From the NCBI RefSeq assembly GCF_000383955.1, contig NZ_KB913013.1:3677694-3741693 (forward strand): 64,000 nucleotides of DNA, in the 5' to 3' direction. This DNA comes from Rudanella lutea DSM 19387 (GTDB lineage: Bacteria > Bacteroidota > Bacteroidia > Cytophagales > Spirosomataceae). The notes below the pieces were generated by a model. The model did no database searches and was not told the DNA's origin. It worked only from the letters and a program-made list of their open reading frames with translations. Of this stretch, positions 36,473-44,920 are shown piece after piece (positions within the stretch are counted from its first letter, which is position 1; every line of letters starts with the position of its first letter). Position numbers and translations under genes: made by a program.

Positions 36473-37183
36473 ATGTCCATCGTAACGGTATCCGTTCTTC
36501 ACTATCGCCCGGCTGCCCGATTTCGGGCGTTTGCCAATATGGGTCGCGTCCTTATGCGTCCGTTTACCGCCGATGGGTTGCGGTTTGGCAAACTCATGGG
36601 CAGCGGCCGAAATTTTGGCCTTATTCCGAACCTGTCCACCTACGTGTATATGGGGGTTTGGGATACAGAGCAGCAGGCTGGGCAGTTTCTGAATTCTCCC
36701 TCCTTTGCGCCGTTCCTGGAAGGTACCGATTCGGTCAGTACGCTTTACCTGACTCCGTATCACGCCCATGGCTTGTGGGATGGTGTTAATCCCTTTGGCG
36801 ACGGTCGGCCTCAGGGTGCCACGTGCCCACCTAACCCCGATGCCCCAGTGGCCGTATTGACCCGGGCTACCATTCGCCTGGGTGCTTTACCTGATTTCTG
36901 GCGACACGTACCCGCGGCCCGTCAGCGGCTACTCGACCACAAAGACAATCTGCTTTTTGCCATTGGGGTGGGCGAGGCCCCCGTTGTACAGCAATGTACC
37001 ATTAGTGTATGGCGCAACCGGGCGGCTGTTGAGCAGTTTGCGTACCGGCAAAGCGGCCACAAGGAAGTGGTTCGGCGCACCCGCGACCGGCGTTGGTACA
37101 GCGAAGAACTGTTTGCCCGATTTTCGGTACTTCGGTGGGACAACCCACCGGTGGCAATGGCCTCGGACGCCGGGTCTGAGTAG
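36473..37183 (+). CDS. Spheroidene monooxygenase (CrtA)-like protein
   Basis: 236 residues from ATG 36473 (a TTG at 36404 would add 23 residues without family support). CrtA-type motifs are read along the chain: LRFGKLMGSGRNFGLIPN, PVAVLTRATIRLG, FAIGVGEAPVVQQCTISVWR and RRWYSEELFARFSVLRW. CrtA adds a keto group at C-2 of carotenoids, so a role in modifying the pink to orange pigments common in this group is reasonable. No carotenoid genes are next to it. An inverted repeat lies about 145-170 bases upstream. Confidence 0.8.
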   Translation: MSIVTVSVLHYRPAARFRAFANMGRVLMRPFTADGLRFGKLMGSGRNFGLIPNLSTYVYMGVWDTEQQAGQFLNSPSFAPFLEGTDSVSTLYLTPYHAHGLWDGVNPFGDGRPQGATCPPNPDAPVAVLTRATIRLGALPDFWRHVPAARQRLLDHKDNLLFAIGVGEAPVVQQCTISVWRNRAAVEQFAYRQSGHKEVVRRTRDRRWYSEELFARFSVLRWDNPPVAMASDAGSE

Positions 37184-37311
37184 GCCAGAAGGCGTTTGGA
37201 GGATACGGCTGATAACGCTGTCTGTTCCATTCAGGGCCTCTACACGTGCCTCGGGTGTGACTTAATCAAAGAAAAATTAGTTCAAGTCTGGGAGTGACCT
37301 TAGCGAAGCTC

Positions 37312-37342
37312 TTGTTTCCCAGTGGGGAAAATTGTTATTTTG
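37312..37342 (+). promoter_or_regulatory. Promoter of ppiD
   Basis: TTG at 37312-37314, a 20-base spacer, and TTATTTTG at 37335-37342 (one base off TAnnTTTG). The ATG is 27 bases downstream. Confidence 0.6.
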
Positions 37343-37369
37343 CGGGTCTAAATTTCGTGTAAACCGGAC

Positions 37370-39472
37370 ATGTCGTTAATTAACAAAATCAGAGAACGAT
37401 CTGGAATTGCCGTTGGTGTGATTGCCATCAGCTTGCTGCTGTTCATTGTGGGGGGAGATTTGCTGGGCGGACAGAACACGCTCTTCGGCGGAAATAATCA
37501 GAAAGTTGGCGAGATAGCCGGCGAAGATATTGACTATCAAGATTTTAATTTAAAGGTCGACGAACTCCGCGCTCAATTTGAGCAGCAGGCTGGCCGCGCA
37601 CCCGGCGAAGCCGATATGGCACAGATTCGGGAGCAGGCCTGGAATCAGCTGATTTTTGACATCGCCTACCAGAAAGAATTCGACAAGCTGGGCCTGAAAG
37701 TGTCGCCCGAAGAACTCGTCGACATGGTGCAGGGTACCAACATCAGCCCACAGGTTCGTCAGGCATTTACCAACCCGCAGACAGGTGTTTTCGACAAAAA
37801 TCAGATCATCAACTATCTGAAAGGTCTGCGTAACCTGCCACCCCAACAGCAGGCTGCCTGGGCTAACTTCGAGAAAAACCTGAGCCAGGATCGGCTCCGG
37901 GAGAAGTACGAAAACCTGATGCGTTTGTCGGCCTTTGCTACGACAGCCGAGGCTCAGAAAGAATATCAGGCGCAAAACAGCAAGGCCGACGTGAAGTTCC
38001 TGTTCGTGCCTTACTATGCTATCAACGATACAACCGTGAAGGTGTCGGATTCGCAACTGAGCGACTACCTGAGCAAGCACAAAGACGAGTATCCCGGTGC
38101 TGATACGCGTTCGCTGCAGTACGTAACGTTCTCGGTGGCTCCGTCGAAAGAAGACAGCGCTACGCTGTATAACGAAATCAAGAGCCTCGCTCGTGGTTTG
38201 GGCGCTGCCAAAAGCGATTCGTCGTTTGCACAGATCAACAGCGATGTACGGGTGCCGCTTTACATGACACTCGGCGAAATGCCTGAGCAGCTGCAACAAG
38301 CGGTGAGCACGTTCTCGCCGGGTGGAATCTACGGTCCCTTCCGCGAAGGCAACACCTACTTCATTTACAAGTTTGGCGGTACCAAGCGCGACACGAGCTA
38401 CACGGTTCGCGCCAGCCATATTCTGATTCGGACTGGTGCCGATTCGTTGCAGGCTGAGCAGAAAGCAAATGACCTGTTGAAGCAAATTCAGGGTGGTGCC
38501 AGCTTCGAAGCACTGGCGCAAGCCAATAGCGCCGATGGTTCGGCACAGAATGGTGGTGACCTGGGCTACTTCAAAAACAACGGCCAAATGGTGAAGCCGT
38601 TTGAGAAGGCCATCTTCGATTTCAACGGCGAAGGCTTGATTCCCCGCGTTGTGAAAACCGATTTTGGCTATCACATCATCAAAATCACCGAACCCAAAAC
38701 CAACCTGCTGTACCGCATTGCCGGTATTGGCAAAACGATTACAGCCAGTCAGATCACCCGCGACGAAGCCCTGCGCAAAGCCGATCAGTTTGCATCAGAA
38801 GCGAACACGCGTGCTGAGTTTGAGGCTAAGGTGAAAGAAGACAAATCGCTGGTGGTAGCTACTGCCGAGCGGATTCCGGAAGGTGCTAACAACGTAAACG
38901 CCCTGACCGAAGCACGTCAGCTGGTGCGTTGGGCATTCGACGATAAGAATGATGTCGGTGATGTGTCGGAGCCGTTTGAAGTGGGCGACCAGTATGTGGT
39001 GGCTGTGCTGACAGGCAAAACCGAGAAAGACAACGTGAAAGCCGACGATTACAAGCAGGAACTGACGGCCAAGGTTCGGAATGAATTGAAAGCCGAGCAG
39101 ATCATTGCAAAACTGGGCAGCGCCAGTGGTTCACTGGAGTCGATTGCTCAGAAATACGGTGCCGGTGCGCTGGTTGAAACCGCCACCGACATTAACCTGG
39201 CTACTGGTTTCCTCCGCAGTGCCGGTGTTGATCCGGTTGCTCTGGGCAAAGCCTTCGGTCTGAAGCCGGGTAAGCGCTCTAAGCCGTTTGCTGGCGAAGC
39301 CGGTGTGCTGATCATGGAAACCACGAAGCTGACGCCGGCCGGTACTGTTGCCGACTATGCACAGTACAAAAACCTGATTCAGCAAAACTCAGCTTCACGC
39401 ACGAGCTTCTACATCAATGAGGCCATTAAAGAGGCTTCTAAAGTAGAAGACCGCCGGGCTAAGTTCTTTTAA
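37370..39472 (+). CDS. ppiD: PpiD/SurA-type peptidylprolyl isomerase
   Basis: 700 residues. An N-terminal membrane anchor (VGVIAISLLLFIVGGDLLGG, about 14-34) is followed by a SurA_N-like chaperone region. A parvulin domain is centred near residue 350-440 with RASHILIRT, NGGDLGYFKNNGQM and FGYHIIKI. The arrangement anchor, chaperone, parvulin and long C-terminal region matches PpiD of Bacteroidota, which folds outer-membrane and secreted proteins at the periplasmic face. It has its own promoter and terminator. A large set of secreted proteins in the window would be its clients. Confidence 0.88.
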   Translation: MSLINKIRERSGIAVGVIAISLLLFIVGGDLLGGQNTLFGGNNQKVGEIAGEDIDYQDFNLKVDELRAQFEQQAGRAPGEADMAQIREQAWNQLIFDIAYQKEFDKLGLKVSPEELVDMVQGTNISPQVRQAFTNPQTGVFDKNQIINYLKGLRNLPPQQQAAWANFEKNLSQDRLREKYENLMRLSAFATTAEAQKEYQAQNSKADVKFLFVPYYAINDTTVKVSDSQLSDYLSKHKDEYPGADTRSLQYVTFSVAPSKEDSATLYNEIKSLARGLGAAKSDSSFAQINSDVRVPLYMTLGEMPEQLQQAVSTFSPGGIYGPFREGNTYFIYKFGGTKRDTSYTVRASHILIRTGADSLQAEQKANDLLKQIQGGASFEALAQANSADGSAQNGGDLGYFKNNGQMVKPFEKAIFDFNGEGLIPRVVKTDFGYHIIKITEPKTNLLYRIAGIGKTITASQITRDEALRKADQFASEANTRAEFEAKVKEDKSLVVATAERIPEGANNVNALTEARQLVRWAFDDKNDVGDVSEPFEVGDQYVVAVLTGKTEKDNVKADDYKQELTAKVRNELKAEQIIAKLGSASGSLESIAQKYGAGALVETATDINLATGFLRSAGVDPVALGKAFGLKPGKRSKPFAGEAGVLIMETTKLTPAGTVADYAQYKNLIQQNSASRTSFYINEAIKEASKVEDRRAKFF

Positions 39473-39497
39473 GAGTACGCACTACCAAGAAGCGAAA

Positions 39498-39533
39498 GCG
39501 CCCCTCGTCAGCAATGACGTTGGGGCGTTTTTG
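39498..39533 (+). terminator. Intrinsic terminator after ppiD
   Basis: CGCCCC(t)CGTCA pairs with TGACGT(t)GGGGCG, followed by TTTTTG. Confidence 0.88.
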
Positions 39534-39540
39534 TTTGGGG

Positions 39541-39589
39541 CTCCTTTAGAGATGACATCTCGTTTGGAGAGATGTCATCTCTAAAGGAG
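39541..39589. repeat. Perfect 21-base inverted repeat with nested palindromes
   Basis: Arms at 39541-39561 and 39569-39589 are perfect reverse complements around a seven-base loop. Each arm itself holds GAGATG(a/t)CATCTC, so four GAGATG/CATCTC half-sites are present. It lies between the ppiD terminator and the convergent rdgB gene, with no T tract. Confidence 0.93.
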
Positions 39590-39606
39590 GGATAGAGTGT
39601 TCAGCT

Positions 39607-40179
39607 CTAATCCCGAAGAAACTCTACCAACTGCCGCACTGCCTTGGCCCGGTGGCTTAGGGTATTTTTTACGTCCATGCCCAGCTCACCAAATGTTTGC
39701 TCGTACCCTTCGGGAATAAAGATGGGGTCATATCCAAAGCCCCCCGAACCATGGGGCTCGGTTGCGATTTGACCCTCTACGATACCTTCAAACTGGTGCT
39801 CCTCGTCACCTTTTACAAGGGTAATCACTGCCCGGAAGCGGGCCCGGCGGTTTGCTACACCCTCCATTTTTTGCAACAGAAAGGCGTTGTTTTTGGCGTG
39901 GTCGCGGCTACCGGAGTAATACGCCGTATCGACGCCGGGCTCACCGTTGAGCGCATCGACCTCAAGCCCCGAATCGTCGGCGAAACAGTCAATCTGGAAA
40001 TGGTCGGCCACGTAGCGGGCTTTCTGTCGAGAGTTACCCGGTATCGTGCCGGTCGTTTCGGGGAGTTCGTCGGTACAGCCTATTTCGGCCAGCGTCAGAA
40101 TCTGAAACGCCCCACCCAGGGCGTGGGCCACCTCCTCAATTTTATGGGCGTTGTTGGTAGCGAAGCAAAGTGATTTCAT
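39607..40179 (-). CDS. rdgB: XTP/dITP diphosphatase (RdgB/HAM1)
   Basis: 190 residues, the normal length. It removes non-standard purine triphosphates (XTP, dITP) before they enter nucleic acids. Motifs: SLCFATNNAHKIEEV at the start, FADDSGLEVDALNGEPGV with the acidic metal ligands, AYYSGSRD, and SHRAKAVRQL near the end, all in the family order. It is the last gene on the minus strand of a group DHH, FKBP, FKBP, RdgB, but a terminator separates each FKBP gene from the next, so it may have its own promoter in the short 62-base gap. Confidence 0.93.
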   Translation of the reverse strand: MKSLCFATNNAHKIEEVAHALGGAFQILTLAEIGCTDELPETTGTIPGNSRQKARYVADHFQIDCFADDSGLEVDALNGEPGVDTAYYSGSRDHAKNNAFLLQKMEGVANRRARFRAVITLVKGDEEHQFEGIVEGQIATEPHGSGGFGYDPIFIPEGYEQTFGELGMDVKNTLSHRAKAVRQLVEFLRD

Positions 40180-40184
40180 GGTAC

Positions 40185-40217
40185 AAAAAAAGCCGTTCGG
40201 CTGAAAAGCGAACGGCT
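40185..40217 (-). terminator. Terminator after the first FKBP gene
   Basis: On the minus strand AGCCGTTCG pairs with CGAACGGCT, followed by a T tract of seven. Confidence 0.85.
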
Positions 40218-40241
40218 ACGCGTTACGATTTTTGGGAAAGT

Positions 40242-41186
40242 CTATTGAACGCTGGTAATCTCCACATCGAATACCAGCGATGCGTAGGGGCGTATAGTAG
40301 CTCCGGAACCCGTGATTCCGTAGCCCAGAGCTGATGGGAAGATCAAGCGCGCTTTCTCGCCTTTACGAAGTTTGGCGAGGCCCTGATCGAAGCCCGGTAC
40401 TACCTGATTGGCGCCAATCTGTACCGAAATAGTGTTTGTACCGGTTGGATTGTTGGCAGGGTCAAACACAACACCATTCAGCAGAGAACCCCGGTACGAT
40501 ACGCCCACGGTTTTACCCGTGGTAACCTGCACAGAATCGGGGCGGGCCTGGGTCACAACTACCCGTAACCCGTTCGTTTCTGAGAACGTAGGCGTCAGTT
40601 TATTGGCGGTCAGATATTCCTGAATCTGCTGTTCTTCCGTTCGTACATTCACAATGCGCACGTCGTACCGAATGGGCAGATATTGCGGCAGCAGCAGCGT
40701 GTTGGGTCGGCCGTTGTCCAGGTTAAATGGAACGAGCAGCATGGCCGACTCGCCCTTGCGTAGCCCTAACCGGTTGGTACCCGATACAACAGGGCCACTG
40801 TTTACAATGCCATCGTACAAACCAGCCGAAATAAGTGCCTGATTGAAATAACCACGGGTCAGAACGCGTGGAATGTTGGCGGCTACATCGCTGCTGTCGA
40901 CAATAAGGCCATCGAATCGGCGGGCGGTATAGTGGTACTGAATTTCGTCTCCAACGCCCGCTGTTTGCCCGGTTGGGTTGGTCGTTGTGATGATGTAGGT
41001 GGTACCGGCGTCGGTGGTGCGAGCCTGTCCGGTCAAATTGTTTTGGGCTACGTACTGCGCAATTTCTGCTTCGTTTTCGCGTCGTTTCCGATCACGCAGA
41101 GCCTCGCCGGGTTCGGTGCAGCTACTCAGACCTACGACGCCAAGGCAGCCGACAATAAGCCAGTTTTTCCAGGATACTCGATTCAT
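40242..41186 (-). CDS. FKBP-type peptidylprolyl isomerase lipoprotein, two FKBP domains
   Basis: 314 residues with a lipobox at LSSCTE (Cys23). The first FKBP-like domain (about 70-185, GVGDEIQYHYTARRFDG) is degenerate. The second, complete one (about 215-314) has VGVSYRGSLLNGVVFD, QVVPGFDQGLAKLRKGEKAR and PSALGYG. It should assist folding of periplasmic or outer-membrane proteins. A second FKBP lipoprotein gene lies upstream on the same strand, separated by a strong hairpin, which suggests duplication with independent control. Confidence 0.85.
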   Translation of the reverse strand: MNRVSWKNWLIVGCLGVVGLSSCTEPGEALRDRKRRENEAEIAQYVAQNNLTGQARTTDAGTTYIITTTNPTGQTAGVGDEIQYHYTARRFDGLIVDSSDVAANIPRVLTRGYFNQALISAGLYDGIVNSGPVVSGTNRLGLRKGESAMLLVPFNLDNGRPNTLLLPQYLPIRYDVRIVNVRTEEQQIQEYLTANKLTPTFSETNGLRVVVTQARPDSVQVTTGKTVGVSYRGSLLNGVVFDPANNPTGTNTISVQIGANQVVPGFDQGLAKLRKGEKARLIFPSALGYGITGSGATIRPYASLVFDVEITSVQ

Positions 41187-41311
41187 GCTACTTCAAGGGA
41201 TAAATGTTCGCGCAGGAACACTTTGAATAACGCGTTTTAACGGGTTTTGGTGTCGGTTTGAGCCGTCCCAATGCCTGTTAAAAAAGCTTAACGGATAGCT
41301 TGGCTGTAGAA

Positions 41312-41351
41312 ACAAACAGCACGCCAGGCAATTGGTGGGCGTGCTGTTTGT
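41312..41351. terminator. Long hairpin between the two FKBP genes
   Basis: ACAAACAGCACGCC pairs perfectly with GGCGTGCTGTTTGT across a 12-base loop. It lies after the end of the FKBP gene at 41365 on the minus strand. A short T-rich stretch is present on that strand. Confidence 0.75.
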
Positions 41352-41364
41352 ACCAACGAAAGGC

Positions 41365-42240
41365 TTAAGGCTGCTGTGGGTTTTTGCGGATATCGATCAG
41401 GTTCACGTCGAAAACCAGCACGGCATTGGCCGGAATCACCGGGGGTGAACCCTGTGCGCCATAGGCCATCGTCGACGGAATGATGAGGGTTGCTTTTTCG
41501 CCTTTGTGCAGTTTCAGCATGGCGTCGTCCCAGCCCGGAATCACCTGCCCTACACCGATGGGCAGTTCGATGGGCTGCTTACCTACCGACGAGTCGAAGG
41601 TTTTACCGTCGAGCAGTTTACCCGTGTAATCAACCTTGATCAGGTCGCCCCGGTTGGGTACCGGACCGCTGCCGGGCTGCGTAATCACGTAGTACACGCC
41701 CTGCTCGGTTTTCTGGGCTTTACCAGCCAAACCGTTCTTAGCGAGGTAATCGGCAATAATTTTATCGTCAACACCTTTTTGCTTGCTCGCTGCGGTCGTT
41801 TCAGCTTTGCGGTATTCTTCCTCGCTCTGTACTTCGAGTACCTTCACGTTGAAGGTGATATCGGAGCCCTTGGTAACACCCGGAGGCATGGCCTGCATAG
41901 CCCGGCCAAACAGCGAATCGGCACTTACGTAGAACGTAGCGCTATCGCCTTTTGAGAGCATGGCCAGTCCTTCTTCAAACGAACCTTTGAACGGCGGTAC
42001 CTGCAGCATCAGTTTCAGCGGAGCGGGTTCTTTGTGCGTATCGCGCAGAACGGAGTCTTTGCTGTTTTTTAGCTGAAGCTGGATGGTCATGATATCGCCC
42101 ACCTTCGCCTTGCGGCTTTCTTCGTTGTCTTCGTGAAGCTGGTATTTCAGGCCAGTCTCGCTGACCTCGACGCGGTTGCGTCCGCAAGCGGCCATCGCGG
42201 CTACGAGGAGCGCTGCTGTTGCCAGACGGTTAAAAAGCAT
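41365..42240 (-). CDS. FKBP-type peptidylprolyl isomerase lipoprotein
   Basis: 291 residues with a lipobox at MAACGR (Cys19). The N-terminal FKBP-like part (about 45-140) is followed by a linker and a full FKBP domain (about 195-285) with DLIKVDYTGKLLDGKTFDSS, QVIPGWDDAMLKLHKGEKA and PSTMAYGAQG. The second domain keeps the rotamase residues. It is likely outer-membrane anchored and faces the periplasm. It follows the DHH gene by 52 bases and probably shares its promoter. Confidence 0.87.
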   Translation of the reverse strand: MLFNRLATAALLVAAMAACGRNRVEVSETGLKYQLHEDNEESRKAKVGDIMTIQLQLKNSKDSVLRDTHKEPAPLKLMLQVPPFKGSFEEGLAMLSKGDSATFYVSADSLFGRAMQAMPPGVTKGSDITFNVKVLEVQSEEEYRKAETTAASKQKGVDDKIIADYLAKNGLAGKAQKTEQGVYYVITQPGSGPVPNRGDLIKVDYTGKLLDGKTFDSSVGKQPIELPIGVGQVIPGWDDAMLKLHKGEKATLIIPSTMAYGAQGSPPVIPANAVLVFDVNLIDIRKNPQQP

Positions 42241-42292
42241 GTTTTGGAGTTAATTAATGTAAAATGAATACTGATTATGAAGAACAGAGGTA

Positions 42293-43309
42293 CTAAACGG
42301 TTTCGGCCAGTTGCTGTTGGTAGCGCGGTACCACGCTCAGCAGCCAGTCTTCAGTTTCGGCCAGTGACAACCGCGACCGGCCACCGGCCGCATTCCGATG
42401 CCCACCCCCGTTGAAATGGGTGCTCGCCAGTTCGCGTACCGAAAACTCACCGACCGAGCGGAATGAGATCCGAATCTCTTCGCCCCGGTCAATCAGAATA
42501 GCCGCCATAACGACCCCTTCCACCGAAAGGGCGTAGTTGACCAGCCCCTCAGTGTCGCCGGTTTTGGAACGGAACCGCTTCAGTTCCTCGGCACTCAGGG
42601 TGATGTAGGCAAACTTGTATTCGGGCACAACCACCAGCTTTTCGTTGAGCACATACCCAAGCATGCGGAGCTTATCGAGCGATGTGTTGTCGTAAATACG
42701 CCGGTGAATGCTGCTCACATCGATGCGGAGGTCGAGCAGATCGGCGGCCATACGGTGTACATCGCCGGTGGTGCTACCGTGCCGAAAGGAGCCGGTATCG
42801 GTCATCAAACCGGCGTACAGGCACTCGGCCATCGGCACATCAATCATGTCTTTATGCCCCAGCCCAACAATCAGGCGGAAAATCAACTGAGCCGTGGCGG
42901 CTGCTGTAGGGTCCCAAAGGCCGAGATCGGCAAATGATTCGGGCTCGAGGTGGTGATCGATCAGGATTTTACGACCGCGGGCCTGCCGGATCAGGGCGCC
43001 CAGTTCGCGGATACGGTCGAGGCTGGAAAAATCGAGGCAGAAAAGCAGGTCGGCTTCGTCGACCAACTGGGTGACGGCCGTGCGTACACGCTCCTCAAAA
43101 ACAACCACATCGCTGTTGCCGGCTAACCAATGCAAACTTTGGGGATAATCGGTAGGGGTAACGACGGTAACGCGGTGCCCCCGTTTTTTGAGGTAGGCCG
43201 CTAATCCGAGCGAGGAGCCCATGGCGTCCGCGTCGGGGTTTTGGTGTGTCGTAATCAGAATTGTTTGCGGGTGCTGAAGCAACTCGCCAATGGCATCGAG
43301 ATCTTGCAT
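42293..43309 (-). CDS. DHH/DHHA1 family phosphoesterase (NrnA-like)
   Basis: 338 residues. DHH motifs: THQNPDADAMGSSLGLA at the N-terminus, LDFSSLDRI, and the DHH triad in ILIDHHLEPESF. DHHA1 follows with STHFNGGGHRNAAGG. NrnA-like enzymes cut short oligoribonucleotides and can remove the 3' phosphate of pAp. This gene is the first of the group with the two FKBPs, and the same gene order (DHH, FKBP, FKBP, RdgB, with ndk divergent) is one I would expect from Cytophagales. A -7 box lies 36 bases upstream. Confidence 0.87.
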   Translation of the reverse strand: MQDLDAIGELLQHPQTILITTHQNPDADAMGSSLGLAAYLKKRGHRVTVVTPTDYPQSLHWLAGNSDVVVFEERVRTAVTQLVDEADLLFCLDFSSLDRIRELGALIRQARGRKILIDHHLEPESFADLGLWDPTAAATAQLIFRLIVGLGHKDMIDVPMAECLYAGLMTDTGSFRHGSTTGDVHRMAADLLDLRIDVSSIHRRIYDNTSLDKLRMLGYVLNEKLVVVPEYKFAYITLSAEELKRFRSKTGDTEGLVNYALSVEGVVMAAILIDRGEEIRISFRSVGEFSVRELASTHFNGGGHRNAAGGRSRLSLAETEDWLLSVVPRYQQQLAETV

Positions 43310-43344
43310 GAGTGGTCGGCAGCATTTGCCGAAAAATCAAGCCA

Positions 43345-43352
43345 CAAAGGTA
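43345..43352 (-). promoter_or_regulatory. -7 box for the DHH-FKBP unit
   Basis: TACCTTTG on the minus strand, 35 bases before the DHH start. Confidence 0.6.
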
Positions 43353-43443
43353 CAAATTATTTGAACATCAGGTTTCGGATATTGGCGGGTCTGGTGTAGG
43401 ACAAGTTCATTAGGGCGGGTTTTTCAAAAAAAGTCTCTTGACA

Positions 43444-43502
43444 GGATTACAGGATAAACAGGATTTATTCAGGCCCAGAAAATCCTGTTTATCCTGTAAT
43501 CC
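43444..43502. repeat. Perfect 23-base inverted repeat of the ATCCTGTAATCC kind
   Basis: Arms 43444-43466 and 43480-43502 pair perfectly around a 13-base loop. The arms are built from ACAGGAT units (GGATTACAGGATAAACAGG). There is no T tract. It lies between the divergent DHH and ndk genes. Confidence 0.93.
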
Positions 43503-43534
43503 TCCGGGTGGCCGGGCGGTCAGAAGAAGAAACC

Positions 43535-43562
43535 TTACCTACTCCCTACCCGGAGTAGGTAA
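43535..43562. repeat. 11-base inverted repeat upstream of ndk
   Basis: TTACCTACTCC and GGAGTAGGTAA pair around a six-base loop. They end 58 bases before the ndk -7 box, so an operator role is possible. Confidence 0.75.
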
Positions 43563-43620
43563 AGCACGCTGTTTCAGGGGCAATATCGAGTAACTGGCAC
43601 CCGAAATGGAAATTCGTCGC

Positions 43621-43628
43621 TACCTTTG
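43621..43628 (+). promoter_or_regulatory. -7 box for ndk
   Basis: TACCTTTG, ending 28 bases before the ndk ATG. Confidence 0.65.
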
Positions 43629-43656
43629 CGCAAAATTTTATTTGGTACACTTCCCA

Positions 43657-44076
43657 ATGATTACGAATCGTACATTCACCATGATTAAGCCCGACGCCGT
43701 TGAGGCTGGGCATACAGGGGCCATCATCAAAATGATTGAAGAAGCCGGTTTCCGCATCGTCGCCATGAAAAAGACGAAGATGAGCAGCGAGCGGGCGGGC
43801 CAATTCTACGAAGTTCACAGTGAGCGGCCTTTCTACGCATCGCTGTGCGAGTACATGTCGTCGGGGGCTATTGTACCGATGATTCTGGAGAAAGAAAATG
43901 CCGTAGCCGACTTCCGGAAACTGATCGGTGCTACAAACCCGGCCAATGCCGAAGAAGGCACCATTCGGAAGCTGTATGCCAAGTCGATCGAAGCAAACGC
44001 CATCCATGGCTCTGACTCCGACGAAAACGCGCAGATCGAAGGGAACTTCTTTTTCTCGCGTACGGAGCAGTTTTAA
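43657..44076 (+). CDS. ndk: Nucleoside diphosphate kinase
   Basis: 139 residues from ATG 43657, which gives the family start ([15 protein letters not shown]); an upstream frame lies in the promoter. It transfers the gamma phosphate between nucleoside triphosphates and diphosphates. NDK motifs: [13 protein letters not shown], and [17 protein letters not shown] with the family spacing. The catalytic histidine is in [15 protein letters not shown] (normally NxxHGSDS). Alone on the plus strand, with a -7 box. Confidence 0.95.
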   Translation: MITNRTFTMIKPDAVEAGHTGAIIKMIEEAGFRIVAMKKTKMSSERAGQFYEVHSERPFYASLCEYMSSGAIVPMILEKENAVADFRKLIGATNPANAEEGTIRKLYAKSIEANAIHGSDSDENAQIEGNFFFSRTEQF

Positions 44077-44083
44077 GTAATTT

Positions 44084-44140
44084 AGTATCGGCTATCAGAC
44101 GTCCAGGCACACAAGGGTTTGGGGGCTGATAGCCGATACT
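44084..44140. repeat. Perfect 15-base inverted repeat between ndk and the rhodanese gene
   Basis: AGTATCGGCTATCAG (44084-44098) and CTGATAGCCGATACT (44126-44140) around a 27-base loop. Its position between convergent stops suggests a terminator or mRNA-end structure, though no T tract follows. Confidence 0.85.
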
Positions 44141-44155
44141 GGCTGTGCTTAGGTT

Positions 44156-44653
44156 TTAGTAAACCTTCTCGCCCCGCTTAAGCCACACGCCCCACGGCCG
44201 CGAGTACGCATGGACGAGCTTGGTGGGCTTACCCGTATGGTCGACAACCGGGTTGCCCTGATTCACCCATTCGAACAGGCTACCGTATAGGTTATGAACC
44301 CGCTCATAACCAGCGGCTTTTAGTTTGTCGCCGATTTTATCGCTCCGATATCCCACCGAACAGTACGTCACGATGTTGGCCGTTTTGGGGATGCCTTTGA
44401 GCCGCTCGAAGCTGAAATCATCGTAGCCAACCCAACGGGCGTTGGGCAGATGACTCACATCGTACTCCTTTTTTTCGCGGGTATCGAGCAAAACCACGTC
44501 TTTCATGGCTTTCAACTCCGTCACGGTAACCGTCGGTACGGTGCTATTGCCATACAGCGTATGAAGCAAAGCCCGGTACGCCTGGCTGGCAGGTTGGGCC
44601 ATAGCCGAAGAGAACAGACAACAGGATAAAAACGTAAGGAAACCCAGTTTCAT
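44156..44653 (-). CDS. Exported rhodanese-like protein
   Basis: 165 residues with a signal peptide (cut near AMAQ, residue 20). A single rhodanese domain is seen: VVLLDTREKKEYDVSHLPNA, then IVTYCSVGYRSDKIGDKL with the active-site cysteine in YCSVGYRS. Periplasmic sulfurtransferase or thiol-handling roles are usual, but the acceptor is unknown. The gene is single with a -7 box 106 bases upstream (44759-44766, minus strand). Confidence 0.88.
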   Translation of the reverse strand: MKLGFLTFLSCCLFSSAMAQPASQAYRALLHTLYGNSTVPTVTVTELKAMKDVVLLDTREKKEYDVSHLPNARWVGYDDFSFERLKGIPKTANIVTYCSVGYRSDKIGDKLKAAGYERVHNLYGSLFEWVNQGNPVVDHTGKPTKLVHAYSRPWGVWLKRGEKVY

Positions 44654-44758
44654 AAGGAGTTAATTACACGGTTGGTATAACGTAAGGCCGATGTGCCGGA
44701 TTATCGGAACCGCCTGATTATGCTTATGTTATAGACGTTCAGGAGGGGGTAATTTGTA

Positions 44759-44766
44759 CAAAAGTA
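44759..44766 (-). promoter_or_regulatory. -7 box for the rhodanese gene
   Basis: TACTTTTG on the minus strand. The distance to the start (about 106 bases) implies a leader of roughly 100 bases. Confidence 0.45.
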
Positions 44767-44920
44767 AGAATGGCTTATCAGTATCCCGTAAAATTTACGT
44801 TAAAAACATACCCTGAGCAGGTAATCAGTAGTGTCTGACGGGTACATTGACTAATTTTATGGATTCGTATGACGAGAAATACATTTTTGATGGATTGAAC
44901 CTACTACCTGATAGTGAACG

